A DNA stretch of 64,000 nt from Hippasteria phrygiana (Eukaryota; Echinodermata; Asteroidea; Valvatida; Goniasteridae), in assembly GCA_037893225.1 (NCBI GenBank), contig JAZGUH010000616.1, positions 434,001-498,000 of the forward strand, written 5' to 3'. The translations under genes were made by a program, and so were the position numbers. Below the pieces are notes generated by a model. It was not told the origin of the DNA. It was given only the letters and a program-made list of their open reading frames with translations, and did no database searches. Positions 13,501-36,500 of this stretch are shown here, in pieces (positions within the stretch are counted from its first letter, which is position 1; each line of letters opens with the position of its first letter).

Positions 13501-14990
13501 AGTAACGTTTTTACCACCAAAAAAATACTTGATACTGTTTTGGGAGGGATAAAAACGGGCGAATACACAAAACGACAAATCTGATTAAAGTGTAAGTTCT
13601 TTTTAAAATGCTTGGTAATAGTTTCTCGCAATCAAGGAAGTTGAAACTCACAGTGTCATAACGACTTTTGTAAACGCTTTCATTAATCCAGTCACTATTT
13701 TCTGTTCAAAGGAAAAGAGCAGAATGTGGCTACTTTTTCAGTAAAATTAAAAATATCATCAAACAAACCACACAATTAAAAATCGGCGCCGAAAATTGAG
13801 CACCTGAAATACGGCCCTAATTTGGCCCCAAAAAGAAAACATGCACGCAGAACCGTCAGTAACTGTCCATTAGAAAGTGATTGCTGAAACAGACGGTTAA
13901 ATAAATACTTGTTTGTAATAATCCCTTGTCACTTAGGCTAGTTAGTACCGTAATCATACGATGACGTCACCAGCAGTGGCGTGTCCAGCGGGGGGCGGGG
14001 GGGGGGGAGTTTCCCCCTGACGGCATTTGAGGCGTCATTAAAAACAAAAGGAAATGGTGTTTTGCGACGGTTCAGACGTTGTTTGCCCTCCCTGGCACAA
14101 AAAGCTGGATACGCTGTCACCAGTAAAGCATACAAAATGGTGAATCTTTGTGTTAATTCTCAACACACAGGTGGAAGGGTGAGAATGTAGCGACGACGGA
14201 AGTGGCGCAAGTCATGCAGCAACAAGAGGGCGTGTTTGAAGCTAACGTCTACGGCGTCACCGTGCCAGGTCAGTTGATGAAGGAGATGCCAAACATGTCT
14301 CGCTGTGGCGTGACCATAATACGGGGGTGCCCTACCCAGTCACTCTTCCTTAAAACAATTGTTTCCTCGTGTTACCAGGCCTACACTTCAACACATATTG
14401 AAAGAAAAAGAAAAAAATCAGGGCTCCGCGCCAAAAAAAATTCGTACAACGTTGATGTTTAGATTACAACGTCCACGTATCACGGACATCATAAAGGAAT
14501 AAATATCCGTCGCACCAGTGGTCTTGGGAGATCAAAAATATAGCCTAACATTCCAAAATTGCCCGGACAGCCGTTTTTCTTTTCACCAGACTGTATTGCA
14601 AGATCAACATAATTGACATCATACACACATATTTCCCCCCAAGCCTAATACCTCGTAATACTTGTTATCAACTTTATATCAGGTCATTACGGCAAAGCCG
14701 GCATGGCCGCCCTCCTGCTGGACCCCAACACGACCTTTGACCCCGTGGACACCTTCAACTTTTTGACGTCAAGACTTCCAAACTACGCCTGCCCGAGGTT
14801 CCTGCGTCTGCCTAGCTCATTGGAGCACACCAGCACGTTCAAGCAAACCAAATTCCGGCTCGTTCAAGAGGCTTTCGACCCTCTGTTGGTCAAAGACCCG
14901 GTGTTCTTCTTCGACGCAGCAAGGAGAGAATATACAAGACTGGACGGGCCCACATACCTTCGAATCACAAACGGAGAGGTGCGATTATAA
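4520..14990 (+). CDS. SLC27A: Long-chain fatty acid transport protein / very-long-chain acyl-CoA synthetase (FATP, SLC27A family)
   Basis: Nine exons join in frame: 4520-5000, 5794-6036, 8712-8870, 10730-10854, 11423-11617, 12250-12340, 13018-13216, 14171-14268, 14683-14990. They total 1899 nt and encode 632 aa, the usual FATP length. All introns are GT-AG. The protein imports and activates long-chain fatty acids to acyl-CoA (ATP-dependent) at plasma or ER membranes. The N-terminus (residues 4-25) is a hydrophobic membrane segment. The AMP-binding motif [10 protein letters not shown] lies at 236-245 and spans the exon 2/3 junction. IKYDYE lies in exon 6, YFNTGDL at 472-478, and the FATP signature [19 protein letters not shown] at 491-509. 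The C-terminal [11 protein letters not shown] motif is intact and the chain ends GEVRL. The start is the first ATG of [11 protein letters not shown]. Which paralogue (FATP1-6) it matches cannot be decided by eye. Confidence 0.93.
6450..6742 (+). repeat. Duplicated ~290-bp tRNA-containing segment, copy 1 (copy 2 at 8103-8401)
   Basis: Both copies have a degenerate tRNA-like piece (GTTCTTGGTTCGATTCC), then the Arg(UCU)-like tRNA, then the same 3' flank ending TTGAAAGTG...ATTTTATC. A further truncated tRNA-like piece follows each copy (6770-6805 and 8430-8462). Confidence 0.7.
6591..6664 (+). tRNA. tRNA-Arg (anticodon UCU) or close tRNA-like copy
   Basis: The cloverleaf folds as acceptor ATCCCTG/CGGGTAT (one C-T mismatch), D stem GCGC/GCGC, anticodon stem TTGGA/TTCAA with loop CTTCTAA (anticodon TCT), T arm CCGGG-TTCGAAT-CCCGG, and discriminator G. 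A and B boxes are intact and a T-run follows at about 6669. It lies inside intron 2 of the SLC27A-like gene, same strand. The acceptor mismatch and several degenerate copies nearby mean it could be a tRNA-derived repeat rather than a functional gene. Confidence 0.6.
7627..7646. repeat. Perfect 20-bp GC-rich palindrome
   Basis: CCGGCCGGGTACCCGGCCGG lies within a locally GC-rich stretch of SLC27A intron 2. No function can be assigned. Confidence 0.85.
8264..8331 (+). pseudogene. tRNA-Arg(UCU) pseudogene with D-arm deletion
   Basis: Starts ATCCCCGTGGCGCAACG and keeps the TTGGACTTCTAATTCAA anticodon arm and the GGTTCGAATCC B box, but about six bases of the D arm are missing. It lies in a duplicated segment (8103-8401) that matches 6450-6742, including the flanking AATGCTTTGGATTAGTTT. 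Confidence 0.65.
10431..10520 (+). repeat. Compound microsatellite (TTG/TCG)n + (TTTTG)n
   Basis: Triplet runs of TGT and CGT pass directly into TTTTG pentamers, in intron 3 of the SLC27A-like gene. The poly-Cys/Arg ORF across it is an artefact of the repeat. Confidence 0.9.
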
Positions 14991-16020
14991 AAGGACAATG
15001 GAACCCGAAAAGAAAATAACTGAAATAACTTTGTAAATAAGCAAATCATTGAATCCAGTTTTTTGTTCACTTTACACCACTGTTCTTTCACGAATACAAC
15101 TTATAAAAGCCACTGTTTTACAAATAGTCCGCAAGTCCGAAAGAATGCAGTAAAGGGAAATACGTTTCGCTGCATTCTGGGACAGTTCGTGCTATTTTTC
15201 TATACACAAAATCTCTATTTGTTTGCTTAAACTGTCCCACAATGCAATGCAACATTATGCCTTTAATTCACATTTCCTCTATCCGTAAAAGGGTCTGCGG
15301 CCTTAAATCTACACGAAAGTTTATGCTTGGTTGATTCGATGACACAGCAGTTTTACCTAACAAGGCGATAGTTGCTTTGAACAGTAGACGCGAGAGTGAG
15401 TTTGTAAATACTGGCAATCGTGGACTAGGGACAAAAGGGTTAGGGCGTAGACAAAGGGTCCACGATTGACCAAATTAACGTCCACGATTGAAAATCGTGT
15501 ACAAAACATATGGGAGGCCTTCCGAAAAAAAGTTAAAGTATAAACAAAAGAGGGACAATAGGAGGTCCGCGATTGCAGGTATTTACACAGGGATGCAAAA
15601 ACACGATTGTGTGTGTGTGCGCATACACACACTACATAAGTTCACGCACTCACATGCTAGATCATTTCTTTAAAGAAAGTGTGACAAGGAAATTCATGAC
15701 ATACCCCTGTGGGAACTCGGATTATGGGAACTTAATACTGGGTCTCACTGCTATTCCGTTGTGTCATTGGGAATTCATATCGTATGCCAACATTTATTAA
15801 ATATAAATGAAGTTTCTTTTTTCCCCCGTATTTCTAACCCAGAACTTTACAAAAAGAATTAAAATCCTGCATCGTATAATTATTGGGCCCGGAAACCTGC
15901 AAATCCTTTGCGTCGCACGAATGCACATGCCCGACAGACCTGCAATCAAAATGCAATCCATTTCAATTACGCTTTAACGAAGCTGCAGGCCCATCAGAAA
16001 ATATCGGAAACAAAACCTTG
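14991..16020. other. 3' flank of SLC27A-like gene and spacer
   Basis: No second gene seen. The segment 15487-15600 is a dispersed repeat: the core CGTGTACAAAACATATGG, then GAAAAAAAGTTAAAGTA, recurs diverged at 35703-35815. No exact AATAAA was found close to the stop codon. Confidence 0.4.
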
Positions 16021-16023
16021 CAT

Positions 16024-16096
16024 CATCCCCACCGGGATTCGAACCAGGAACCTTTGATTAGAAAGACACCGTGCTAATCCGTTGCGCTACGGGGAT
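16024..16096 (-). pseudogene. tRNA-Arg(UCU)-like, degenerate anticodon stem
   Basis: The acceptor stem ATCCCCG/TGGGGAT pairs throughout (last pair G-T), and the A box (TAGCGCAACGG) and B box (GGTTCGAATCC) are good. The anticodon stem GTGTC/TCAAA does not pair around the TTTCTAA loop. First of four minus-strand copies that share flanking sequence. Confidence 0.55.
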
Positions 16097-16257
16097 CGGC
16101 ACAAGAAATTGTGTCAATAAAAAATTGAATATGAATTAAAGTGCTGCAAATTGATCTGAAATAAACAGATCGGCAAAATTAGCTGGCCTATAAAACTGAA
16201 TACTTCAGATTAAACACCTTCATGAAACTAGTTCCAGGAAATAAAAAATATCTGTAA

Positions 16258-16340
16258 CATTCCCGCCGGGATTCAAACCCGGAAATTTTGAATTATTGAA
16301 TTAGAAGGTTCAACGCGGTAATCCGTTGGGCTACGGGGAT
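16258..16340 (-). pseudogene. tRNA-Arg-like pseudogene with insertion
   Basis: The ends ATCCCCG and CGGGAAT and the T arm CCGGG-TTTGAAT-CCCGG are kept. The anticodon/variable region has about nine extra bases, giving 83 nt. Confidence 0.55.
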
Positions 16341-16438
16341 TACCACAAGGGATTGATGTGTCAATCAAAAGTAATACTTTCGATTTAACACCATCCTAAA
16401 GATGGTTACAATAAATTAAAAGAAAACAAACCGTCATA

Positions 16439-16512
16439 CATCCCCGCCGGGATTCGATCCCGGAACCTTTACATTATAAGTCCAATGCGATAACCTGTTG
16501 CGCCACGGGAAT
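16439..16512 (-). pseudogene. tRNA-like copy with anticodon changed to UAU
   Basis: 74 nt with fully pairing acceptor (ATTCCCG/CGGGGAT, one G-T). D stem has one mismatch and anticodon stem TTGGA/TGTAA has one. The loop reads CTTATAA, so the anticodon is TAT (Ile) instead of TCT. The T loop is ATCGAAT. Likely a drifting copy of the Arg family rather than a true tRNA-Ile. Confidence 0.5.
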
Positions 16513-16711
16513 CAGTACAAACGATGCTAATAAAATGTATTCATAAATACTCTTCATGAGACAAGTTCAAATCGTAAACAAAAAGGAAAATGAATTAAAG
16601 TACTGCAAACTACTGACTGGATTGACCTGAAATATACAAATCAACAAAATTAGCTGGTCTAACGTTTCGAACTTATAAGCACGTTCTTTCTCAACGGGGG
16701 AAAAATAGCAA

Positions 16712-16778
16712 CATCCCCGGCGGGATTCGAACCCAGAACCTTAAAATTAGAAGTCCAATGCGATAATCCGTTGCTAAG
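16712..16778 (-). pseudogene. Truncated tRNA-Arg(UCU)-like copy
   Basis: T arm and anticodon arm (TTGGACTTCTAA) are recognisable, but the 5' acceptor strand and part of the D arm are lost. The upstream flank 16598-16697 (GACCTGAAATATACAAATCA, then AATTAGCTGG) recurs at 63656-63726 next to no tRNA. Confidence 0.55.
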
Positions 16779-17621
16779 CCGTTGGTTCAAGCAAAACTTA
16801 CGTTTGGTTTAATCACACCTTCACAAAACTAAATCGAAGCAATAAAACAAGGAGAACACAATATCTCGGCCGGAGACTGATTTGGAAGACCAACGCTCTA
16901 ATAACCGAGCGCGCACAGAGAAAAACGCTGTTTAAACTTTTTAACAACCCCAGGTTGTTCATGTGCCCTGCTTAAACAACCTGTGGCTGTTCACGTGGAC
17001 CAAGAGGAAAATATGCAGCGCTAGTTGCAGTGGAATAGCGATAAAAGGCTAAACATAAACAGAACAACAAGTATTTGCACTGTTGGCTTGAATGAGAGGC
17101 TACACTGGCAATCTTCGGCTACTTGAATGGATTCTTACGTAATATAGCTTAAATAATATTCTATAGGTAGGGCCTAACCGTTTAGCAGCAATACGACGGA
17201 AAAGAGCCTTCGCTTTACAAGGGTAGCCTCACTTTTGTTCCAATATTGCGAAACCGTGCAAAGGGCGCAACACACGAATTAGAGCACATGATTCATGGAA
17301 CCGGCGCCACCGCAGTCATGGCCATGAACATCGTTGCAGCAAATGATATTTCGGTGAAAGTGCGGTAAAAACGGCTGCATTCAAGCGTGCGCTGCACTGC
17401 GCTAAGATACGTACGTGTGTAGGTTTATTTCCCCAAATTGTGCGTAAACGTCACTCAGCGTTGATGGTTGTTTGTGACGTATACACAGATTTTATGCGGG
17501 CTTTTGTCGCCAGTCGATTATCCGAACGTCTTTGCTCGTACAAAGGGACACTGGGCACGTCTGATAATACGCTTCACAGATTTTTGTGAAGGAAACGCGA
17601 AGGATGCACGCCATGACCTAT

Positions 17622-18133
17622 GGGTGCGTTTGATTAATTTACACGTGTAAGTGAAACTTACACGAGACCGTTCGATTAGTCATCACGTGATACTCGTGTC
17701 TGCCCCGGTGTCAACCACCACTACCCCAGCTAGCAAACGGGTCTCTGGTGGCTGCCCGGGTGTAATGACGTCACCGGCTAGCCGAAAACGTAAACATGGA
17801 GGGGGAACAGGAATTCGACTTGAGTAAATGTACAAATTGTGACACAAATTCAGAAGCAAAGGGTGTCTTTTCCTGACATTGACAACAGCTGAGGACTAGA
17901 CTGTGTGTAAATTGTGAATTTTATAATCATTGTCAAGATTTTGCCGGTAGAGCAGACGACAGTGAGCCTGTGTTAACATTTTACACTTTTTAAAGTTTCC
18001 GCCCCCAAACGACCTTTGACCTTAATTTTCCCGGCATGCCTGGGCGAATACACCGCAGCGTTCGATTTGCCTCATTTCGTGGCTTCCCTGCAGTGTAACC
18101 CCGTGTTTCGGTGTAAGCTAATCGAACGCACCC
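17622..18133. mobile_element. 512-bp terminal-inverted-repeat element
   Basis: The ends GGGTGCGTTTGATTAA and CTAATCGAACGCACCC are inverted repeats, flanked by TAT on both sides (17619-17621 and 18134-18136), consistent with a 3-bp target duplication. It contains the Cys-rich ORF at 17796. Confidence 0.75.
17796..17993 (+). pseudogene. Cys-rich (zinc-binding-like) ORF with two in-frame TGA codons, inside a TIR element
   Basis: From ATG 17796 the frame reads MEGEQEFDLSKCTNCDTNSE, then AKGVFS, then TGA, CAT, TGA, then QQLRTRLCVNCEFYNHC and QDFAGRADDSEPVLTFYTF, stop TAA 17991-17993. The CxxC...CxxC....HC layout looks like a small zinc-binding domain. The two TGA codons (17874-17876 and 17880-17882) sit where a C-H-C motif would be expected, so they may be nonsense changes of Cys codons. 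The family is not recognised. Confidence 0.4.
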
Positions 18134-18458
18134 TATGCATGCGAATTGCATGCAGCGCTCTGAAAATGGCGACACCGGAACGGTGACCTGCAGTGGGTCA
18201 CATGTCACACAAAATATACCCAATCAGAGCTCAAAGCGCATCAGACGTTCCCCCAGCGTCCCGTTTGGGCGGTGTGGGTACCAGCGAACCAAACTTCATA
18301 CCATCAAAGGTGCATGGGATTCACAGGGTAACCTTACTCTGATTATTCTTGCACTCGTTTCTTTTAAAATAATATGAAATGCTAGGGAGTTTATAGACGA
18401 AAATTCTGTCCACTGAAATACTCACGGAAGTATTCCACAGGCACGCAGCTGGACTAGA

Positions 18459-18696
18459 GGCGTAGCTAAGGGGGGGGGGGGCGCACGCCCCCCCCCCCCC
18501 CCCATAAAAAATCGTCGCCCCCCCCCCCATAAAAAATCGTCGCCCCCCCAGTCGCCCCCAACTTAAAATTTCGCAAACGCCGAAAATAATAGTATAAAAA
18601 ACAACACTGTGGGCGCCCCCCCCCCCCCCCACTGTAACAACCAGCCCCCCCCCCCCCCCGCCCACTCGCCCCCTATGGAGACAGCCCTGGCTACAC
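18459..18696. repeat. Dispersed C/G-rich repeat with GTAGC(T/C)AGG-like ends
   Basis: Begins GGCGTAGCTAAGG plus a long G run. It contains repeated ATAAAAAATCGTCGCC and long C runs, then ends CGCCCCCTATGGAGACAGCCC and TGGCTACACTG. A related copy is at 55935-56161 (ending CCCTGGCTATGCTACTG). Similar CAGTGGCGTAGCCAGG-type ends are common on hAT-like non-autonomous elements; that assignment is tentative. Confidence 0.55.
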
Positions 18697-18699
18697 TGC

Positions 18700-20323
18700 T
18701 GGCTGGACTATAGGTGACTGAGTGTGAGCCAAAAGAAGCCGAGGGTGGGCCCTGTTATAGCGGGGGGTGGGGCGAACGGGGTGGGGGGGGGGAATTGTGT
18801 AGTTTTGTCACATATTTGCTTGGGTTTTGAATGTTTTGAGTTCGGTTTATATTATTTTGTAGTTTCGAGAAATAGGTGAGCCAACGAAGGGGGATTTCTG
18901 GGTCCGGGCTCACCTTGGCCACCCCGGCTGTGCCTGCATTTCCAAAGAAATTGTAAATTGCATGGGGTGGAAAAATATTTATTCAGTTAAAATTATTCCG
19001 TATTTCTATAAATAGTTTTTGTAATCGTTTTAAAGTATTTACATGTATTACTAAATGAAATATGTATACAGTCACATTTGTAATAGTTATGATGTATCGA
19101 TTGTAAATAATAATATTATTCTGACTAAATTCCGTTCTTTTGAGCGGAAGTGACAGTTTTGTGGCAAAACAATTACTAATTTGGGTGAAACGCCTCGGCA
19201 ATGTAGTCAGATAATTTGTACGTACGTTGTAAATAAATGAGCTTCACGACACACTAAATAAGATTTCATTACAAATTTGTTTTTAAAGACAGCAGTGGCA
19301 CGGTGTGGGGGCATTATTATTGGAAGAGGCGACGGGACGTTTTCAGGAACAGGTTCCATTTTGTTTCACCCCGCCATCGCCCCGCCCACCCCCTCTCTAA
19401 AAAAAGCCGTACTTATACGCCACTGAAATACATGTACATGTAGTTGTGTTCACAAATATTATAGCGTGGAATATTTGACAATGATTTTGGTCATGTCGAC
19501 CAGTGATAATCTAGAAATGTAAAGATTTATCAAATGACAGTTGGTTTTACGGAACCTTTTAATACCAATGTAAAGTAATTCAGACCTTTTGTATTCAGTG
19601 ATTTTTATACGATGACATGGCTTGTAGAAAATTAATTTGAAAAGAACGGTTGTTTCAATTATTTGAGAAAGTATTATGAAAAAAATAGAAAAAGGTTATT
19701 TCTGATTATTAATGATTTTGTGACCAGAACATCTTATTATAACAACTTCTTCTTTTTCAATGTTATTTTTCCCCAAAGTCCAAATAAATATTTATAAAAC
19801 CGAACGAACAGAATGTAATTATCTTGTGTTTCGTATTGTGTGAAAAAACTAATCATTATGGGCCTCCGTATATGTTTGTTAGAGATATACTCTCCTTGCT
19901 CTTTACGAGTTTCATCCCGAATTTATAAATAACAATAAAGACAGGTTCATACTCACGCGAATGCGAAAGCGAAACGAATTTTATGAACGTCAATAGCTGT
20001 TTCATTGTGACATTTGCCGTTGCCAGGCGAATTCGCTTCGCCCTAGCTCAACCGGCCTTAAGTTTTATAACACCCTTGTTTAGTTACTGACTATTACAAC
20101 ACAAATTAACGTCGAATTATTAGCGGTCTGACAATCTTTCGGGCGTTTGTGTGCCTTAGATGCGCAAAAGCAACCCAGAATAAAAGCCTTTTTTAGTTTT
20201 GCAGGCACCCAAGTAGGCCTAGTTCCTTTTTTTCGTTCGAATAAAGTACGTAAGAAGAAAATACATAGAAGAAAAAAATCTGATTTGAAGAGCACAGGCA
20301 GTATATTTTTAAAGGTAGTAGGG
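18700..20323. other. AT-rich spacer
   Basis: No gene, RNA or tandem repeat recognised; only short random ORFs. Confidence 0.4.
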
Positions 20324-20658
20324 TATGGAATTCCATTGCTGCCATTTACGCGTCGCATTTGTGGCAGTGTTACCGTCAATGGCGCATAGCCGCGTCGTGC
20401 CGTCGGATAGTCGCGTCGTGCCGTCGCATAGTCGCGTCGTGCCGTCGCATAGTCGCATTGTTGATTTTCAGGGTTTACGGCGTAAACGGCTAAGGACCCG
20501 AAATCAACAATGCGACAATGCGACTATGCGACGGCACGACGCGACTATGCGACGGCACGACGCGACTATGCGCCGTTGACGGCGCAAACGGCTGCGGACC
20601 CAAGTAACACTGCCACAAATGCGACGCGTAAATGGCAGCAATGGAGTGGAATTCCATA
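20324..20658. repeat. 335-bp inverted repeat (palindrome) with internal 21-bp repeats
   Basis: The outer arms TGGAATTCCATTGCTGCCA and its inverse meet around a core. Within each arm, units containing CGCGTCGTGCCGTCGCATAG repeat two to three times, and the inner arms CGCATTGTTGATTT / AAATCAACAATGCG enclose a ~30-bp loop with TTTACGGCGTAAACGGC. Lies 0.8 kb upstream of NDUFS8. Short ORFs through it are repeat artefacts. Confidence 0.85.
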
Positions 20659-21481
20659 TAGGGGGCCTATACAACATTTGCTTTTGCTGTAATTTTCAGA
20701 AATGAATGGATTTGGGAGTTAGTATTTTATAGCAAATACTGTAACATTGACCTGTTTAAAGTTTTGTGTGCATAGATGCTGGGGAAACAGAGAAAACAGA
20801 GGGGAGGGGAATGCTGTTCTTGTAGTCTGGTTCTCTGACCCTACTTCAGACAATTTAAAACGGAGAAATTGATAGACTTTAGGGAATTATCAGGTCGGGG
20901 AATTTGATGCAAAAATTCCACTTTTCCTGGAAATGACAGCAAGCACCAGGTGCCATGATTTCACAGGATGGTTGAGACTATTATATTTTAAAGTCATAAG
21001 GTATTTCATACCTGTTTGCAAATGTTTATACTACCTTTAATCTATTCTCATTTTTTTCAGGACGCAACTCGGCTTTTAGTTTCTCGGGATTGATATTGGG
21101 CTATGACTTAGCCTAATTTTGCATTTTTCTCTTGTTTGTTCCTTTACAAACTGAAATTGCAAAAATCTATTTCTTTTTGCCATACAATAATACACGTAAA
21201 CATAACTGATATTCAACAAATCCTCCAGATGTGTAAATCTATTCAATTGCCATCCCTCCTAATTTCCTGACAATTTCTGATATCTTTCATGTCCACACAT
21301 ATTTCGTTCTATTAAAATTTCCCTTAAAACCAAAGATATTTATGCAAAATACAAGGACCGCACCGTTTACACGGAGCCGCCTGGTGCATGCAGTGATATT
21401 CAGCAGAGGGCGCTATGCAAACCACGCGGTCTAAACAGGTCGCGGGGTCAATTTGTTTTGGAACACCATCCAGGTTACAAA

Positions 21482-33258
<11,777 letters not shown>

Positions 33259-33336
33259 TAGGAGTGAACAGCAGGCACTATATAGCTAAGCTTTATAGCG
33301 TGGATACTTTTCAGCATACGATGGATGAAAACCAGT

Positions 33337-33575
33337 GGCCAATTTCACGGAGCTGCTAAACACAAACATTTGCTTAGCGTGAAAAGTCTTCCTTGATAAA
33401 AACGAGATTACCAACCAGATTCCCTTGTGTTGTATATTGCTTGTGACTGGCATTCAGCTGTTATTTGCTTGGCATGAAAATCCCACGGCCTTTTTGGCTG
33501 GTGACCTGTTTTAACTAAGCAAGACTTTTTGGTGCTAAACAAATTTTTGTGCTGAGCAGCTCCGTGAAATTGGCC
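33337..33575. mobile_element. MITE, family C (TIR GGCCAATTTCACGGAGCTGC)
   Basis: Inverted ends GGCCAATTTCACGGAGCTGC and GCAGCTCCGTGAAATTGGCC, flanked by the direct repeat CCAGT. Related elements are at 34653, 43544, 56468 and 60891. It begins about 80 bp after the NDUFS8 stop codon, so it may be in the 3' UTR. Confidence 0.75.
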
Positions 33576-36500
33576 CCAGTTAAGCTTGCTTTCCACCAGT
33601 GCGTTTTCACCCTGTTTTGCATCCATTCCCTACATTGTGCTTCAAGAGGAATATGAACTCTTTCAGTGCCCACGCTTTTTAGCATTTTGACCCTAAAATG
33701 CCCAGCTTTTTTGGGGTTTTCAAAATTCTGTTAAAAAAGATAAATAAGTTTCACCCACCAAACAAGCTGTATCTTGCTCTTTCACAAACTTCTTCTAGAG
33801 TAAAACGTGCACGTTTACAGGGGGTCGCCATTGTTTCAATACGTCACCACAAGCAGACAACCGTAGCTAAATATAGAATACATCAAAACAGCTCAGAGAC
33901 TGATGCGCCCTCTCGCAAGAACCCGAATAACTAAAAAAATGGGTAGAATACGATAGAGCAATAGCGCCCTCTTGCGATATCCCGAATAGTGTAGGTCGTA
34001 CATATACGAGAATGGCACTTTCGGAGTACATCGAGTAGATCGTACATGTACGACCTTGGCACTGTAAGAGTTAATTCCTACCTCTTGTATCTTTAATTCT
34101 TTTTTTTACTTATTTGTAGCTCCATACCTTGAGTGGCTTTTACTCTTGTTCTGGGTGAACTTACATAAAAACAATTTTAAAATCCATTGCGTATTTTGCC
34201 CAATGGTCATCCATAGGCCTAAAATGCAACACCGAAATTGCACTGATGGAAAGACAGCAGGGGCATTCCTCTCAACAAACATTGGTAACATTGACAGTAA
34301 TGCCGCAACTTAGTTTTTTCTGAAGCTTGCACTGAATGCAAACAATCATGTTTTTATTGCTGTGTGGTCTTTCTAACCCAGGCCCAGCATTAAACATACG
34401 ATAATCCTGATAAACAATGTTTGACTACCAATGCATTATCAGTTTGAGTGTCAGTGGGAAAACTTATTTTCGCTGGTATTATATCTACGCCCACCAACAA
34501 TGGGTTCTGCTTCACAAGTTTCAGACTGCCACTTTTATAATCTTATCAGTTTCATTTTTCATGAGTGTTTGCAGTTGCATGAAATTTGTTATCGAAGGAG
34601 ACCGTGAATTGGTGACTTTTAAGACACTGGTGGCAGCAGACATACATTTACTGGGCCCAATTTCATGGCTCTGCTAACCACAGAATTCTTAGTTACGCTA
34701 TGTACGCATGCTCAGGAGCCAAAATTCCCTGCCAACGCGTGAAATACGCTTGCCGTAAGCACAGAATTTTCTGCTACAGTAAGCAGGGCCATGAAATTGG
34801 GCCCTGGTCTTTTTCCACTGTTCTCACCAGCAAATAGGACCATTTTGTCTGCTTCTACCAAGCACCAAAGACAGAATTGTACCGGTAATAGAGTCGGTCA
34901 CAAGTCAGCTCACAAACTACATGATATATGGGTCATCCATAAATGTGACATTTTTGGTGTCCCCGTTACATAGTGACATGTATAAGATTTTTCATATCAG
35001 GACACATTCTTTAATGCTGTCTATCTCCAAGAATGATTATATATAAAGTACCTGCCAAACAAGTAAAAAATACTGTGAAGTTAATTTTAATAGTTTATGG
35101 GAAATTACACAGGTCAGGTGTAAACAGGGACACACAAAACAAAATGTCAAACTTTTTGACCTATATACATTTCCTGTTTTAATAGCTTGTGAAGTAACTT
35201 GTGATGACTCAATTAACAACTCTGACCTAAGCAAATGATGTGTAGTTGTCATGTCATCTGTTTGCATCAACTTAATTTACTTTTGAGTGCAGCATACATT
35301 GTACTTACCCATCTGTACACTACAGTGTGGTTAGAAAATATCTCAGAAATTGGGGAATCATGGTCAAATTGTTTCAACTTATTCTTCAACTACAACGTCT
35401 TTGTTGTATGGTGCAAATTGTGTTAAAAATAAAGCTCAAATAGAGAAATGTCGATATTTTTTAAAAGGGTCAAAAACCAGTTTGTCCACACGCAAGTCAA
35501 TGGAATTTGGTAAACAATATATTTTAGTACGGCGTGCACAAACTCATTAGGCCTACATTGATCAGTCATCCCCTCTGTCAATGTAAAAATAAGTGTTTAC
35601 AGTGAATAGCATTTGACAATAGAACAGTTGAAGTGTTTATGTTGTGCTTTTGTTTCTTATGTACTTATTACTTCCATCCTGTGTTAGGCTATACGAGAGA
35701 GGACAATTTCGTGTACAAACCTTATATGAGCCGTTCGGGAAAAAGTTAAAGTACAACGGGAACAAAAGAAAGGTTCCATTCATGGTCCTCAACTCCTCAT
35801 AAGTATAGGAAAACGTGCATGACTCCGTGTGTGTGGACAATGTCTTTCTGGCATTTTTACCGCAATTTTCACCAAATACATGTACCACTAAGATGGTGTA
35901 GTTAATAAATAAGTTTGTTATATCTCCATCTTGGATACTGTATTTTGATTGGCCTAAAACGACTGGCACACTCCAAGCATGATATCGCTGGTGCTATGTG
36001 TCCCTTGGGTGTTAAAAACGTCATATCCCACATCACAGCAGTCAATTGTTAAATGAGAAATTTTGAGTAATTTTGATAATTTTCCTCTAAAAAAAGGTGT
36101 GTAGGTTTTTTTGCACCACACTGTACAGCAGATATTTAAGAATGTTATACAAATTGGTAAGAAATCAAGCTGATTATGCATACATGTACCAGTTTTCCAT
36201 CAATTTAATGCAATTTGAATATTTGTGTGTTCTAGACAATAGCCCTAATTTACAGTCTGGTCCCACTCGGTTTACCTCGGTGAGTAGTATGCTGTGTACA
36301 TAAACAATTTTTGTTGATGGTTGCATGAAAATGTATTTAAAAACAGAATTTTAATGAAGAGTTGCATTTTGTGTGCCAATGTTTCTTATATTACTTAATG
36401 TTTATTTTTGACTACATGTACATGAAATAAGGATCCCCCACATACAATTTTTTTTACGGCTGAAATTTATGTTAGTCTACACATACAATGTGCACATATA

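Noticed and set aside
35637..35969. 110-codon minus-strand ORF
   Set aside because: Overlaps a dispersed repeat also found at 15487-15600, so the openness is not evidence of a gene.
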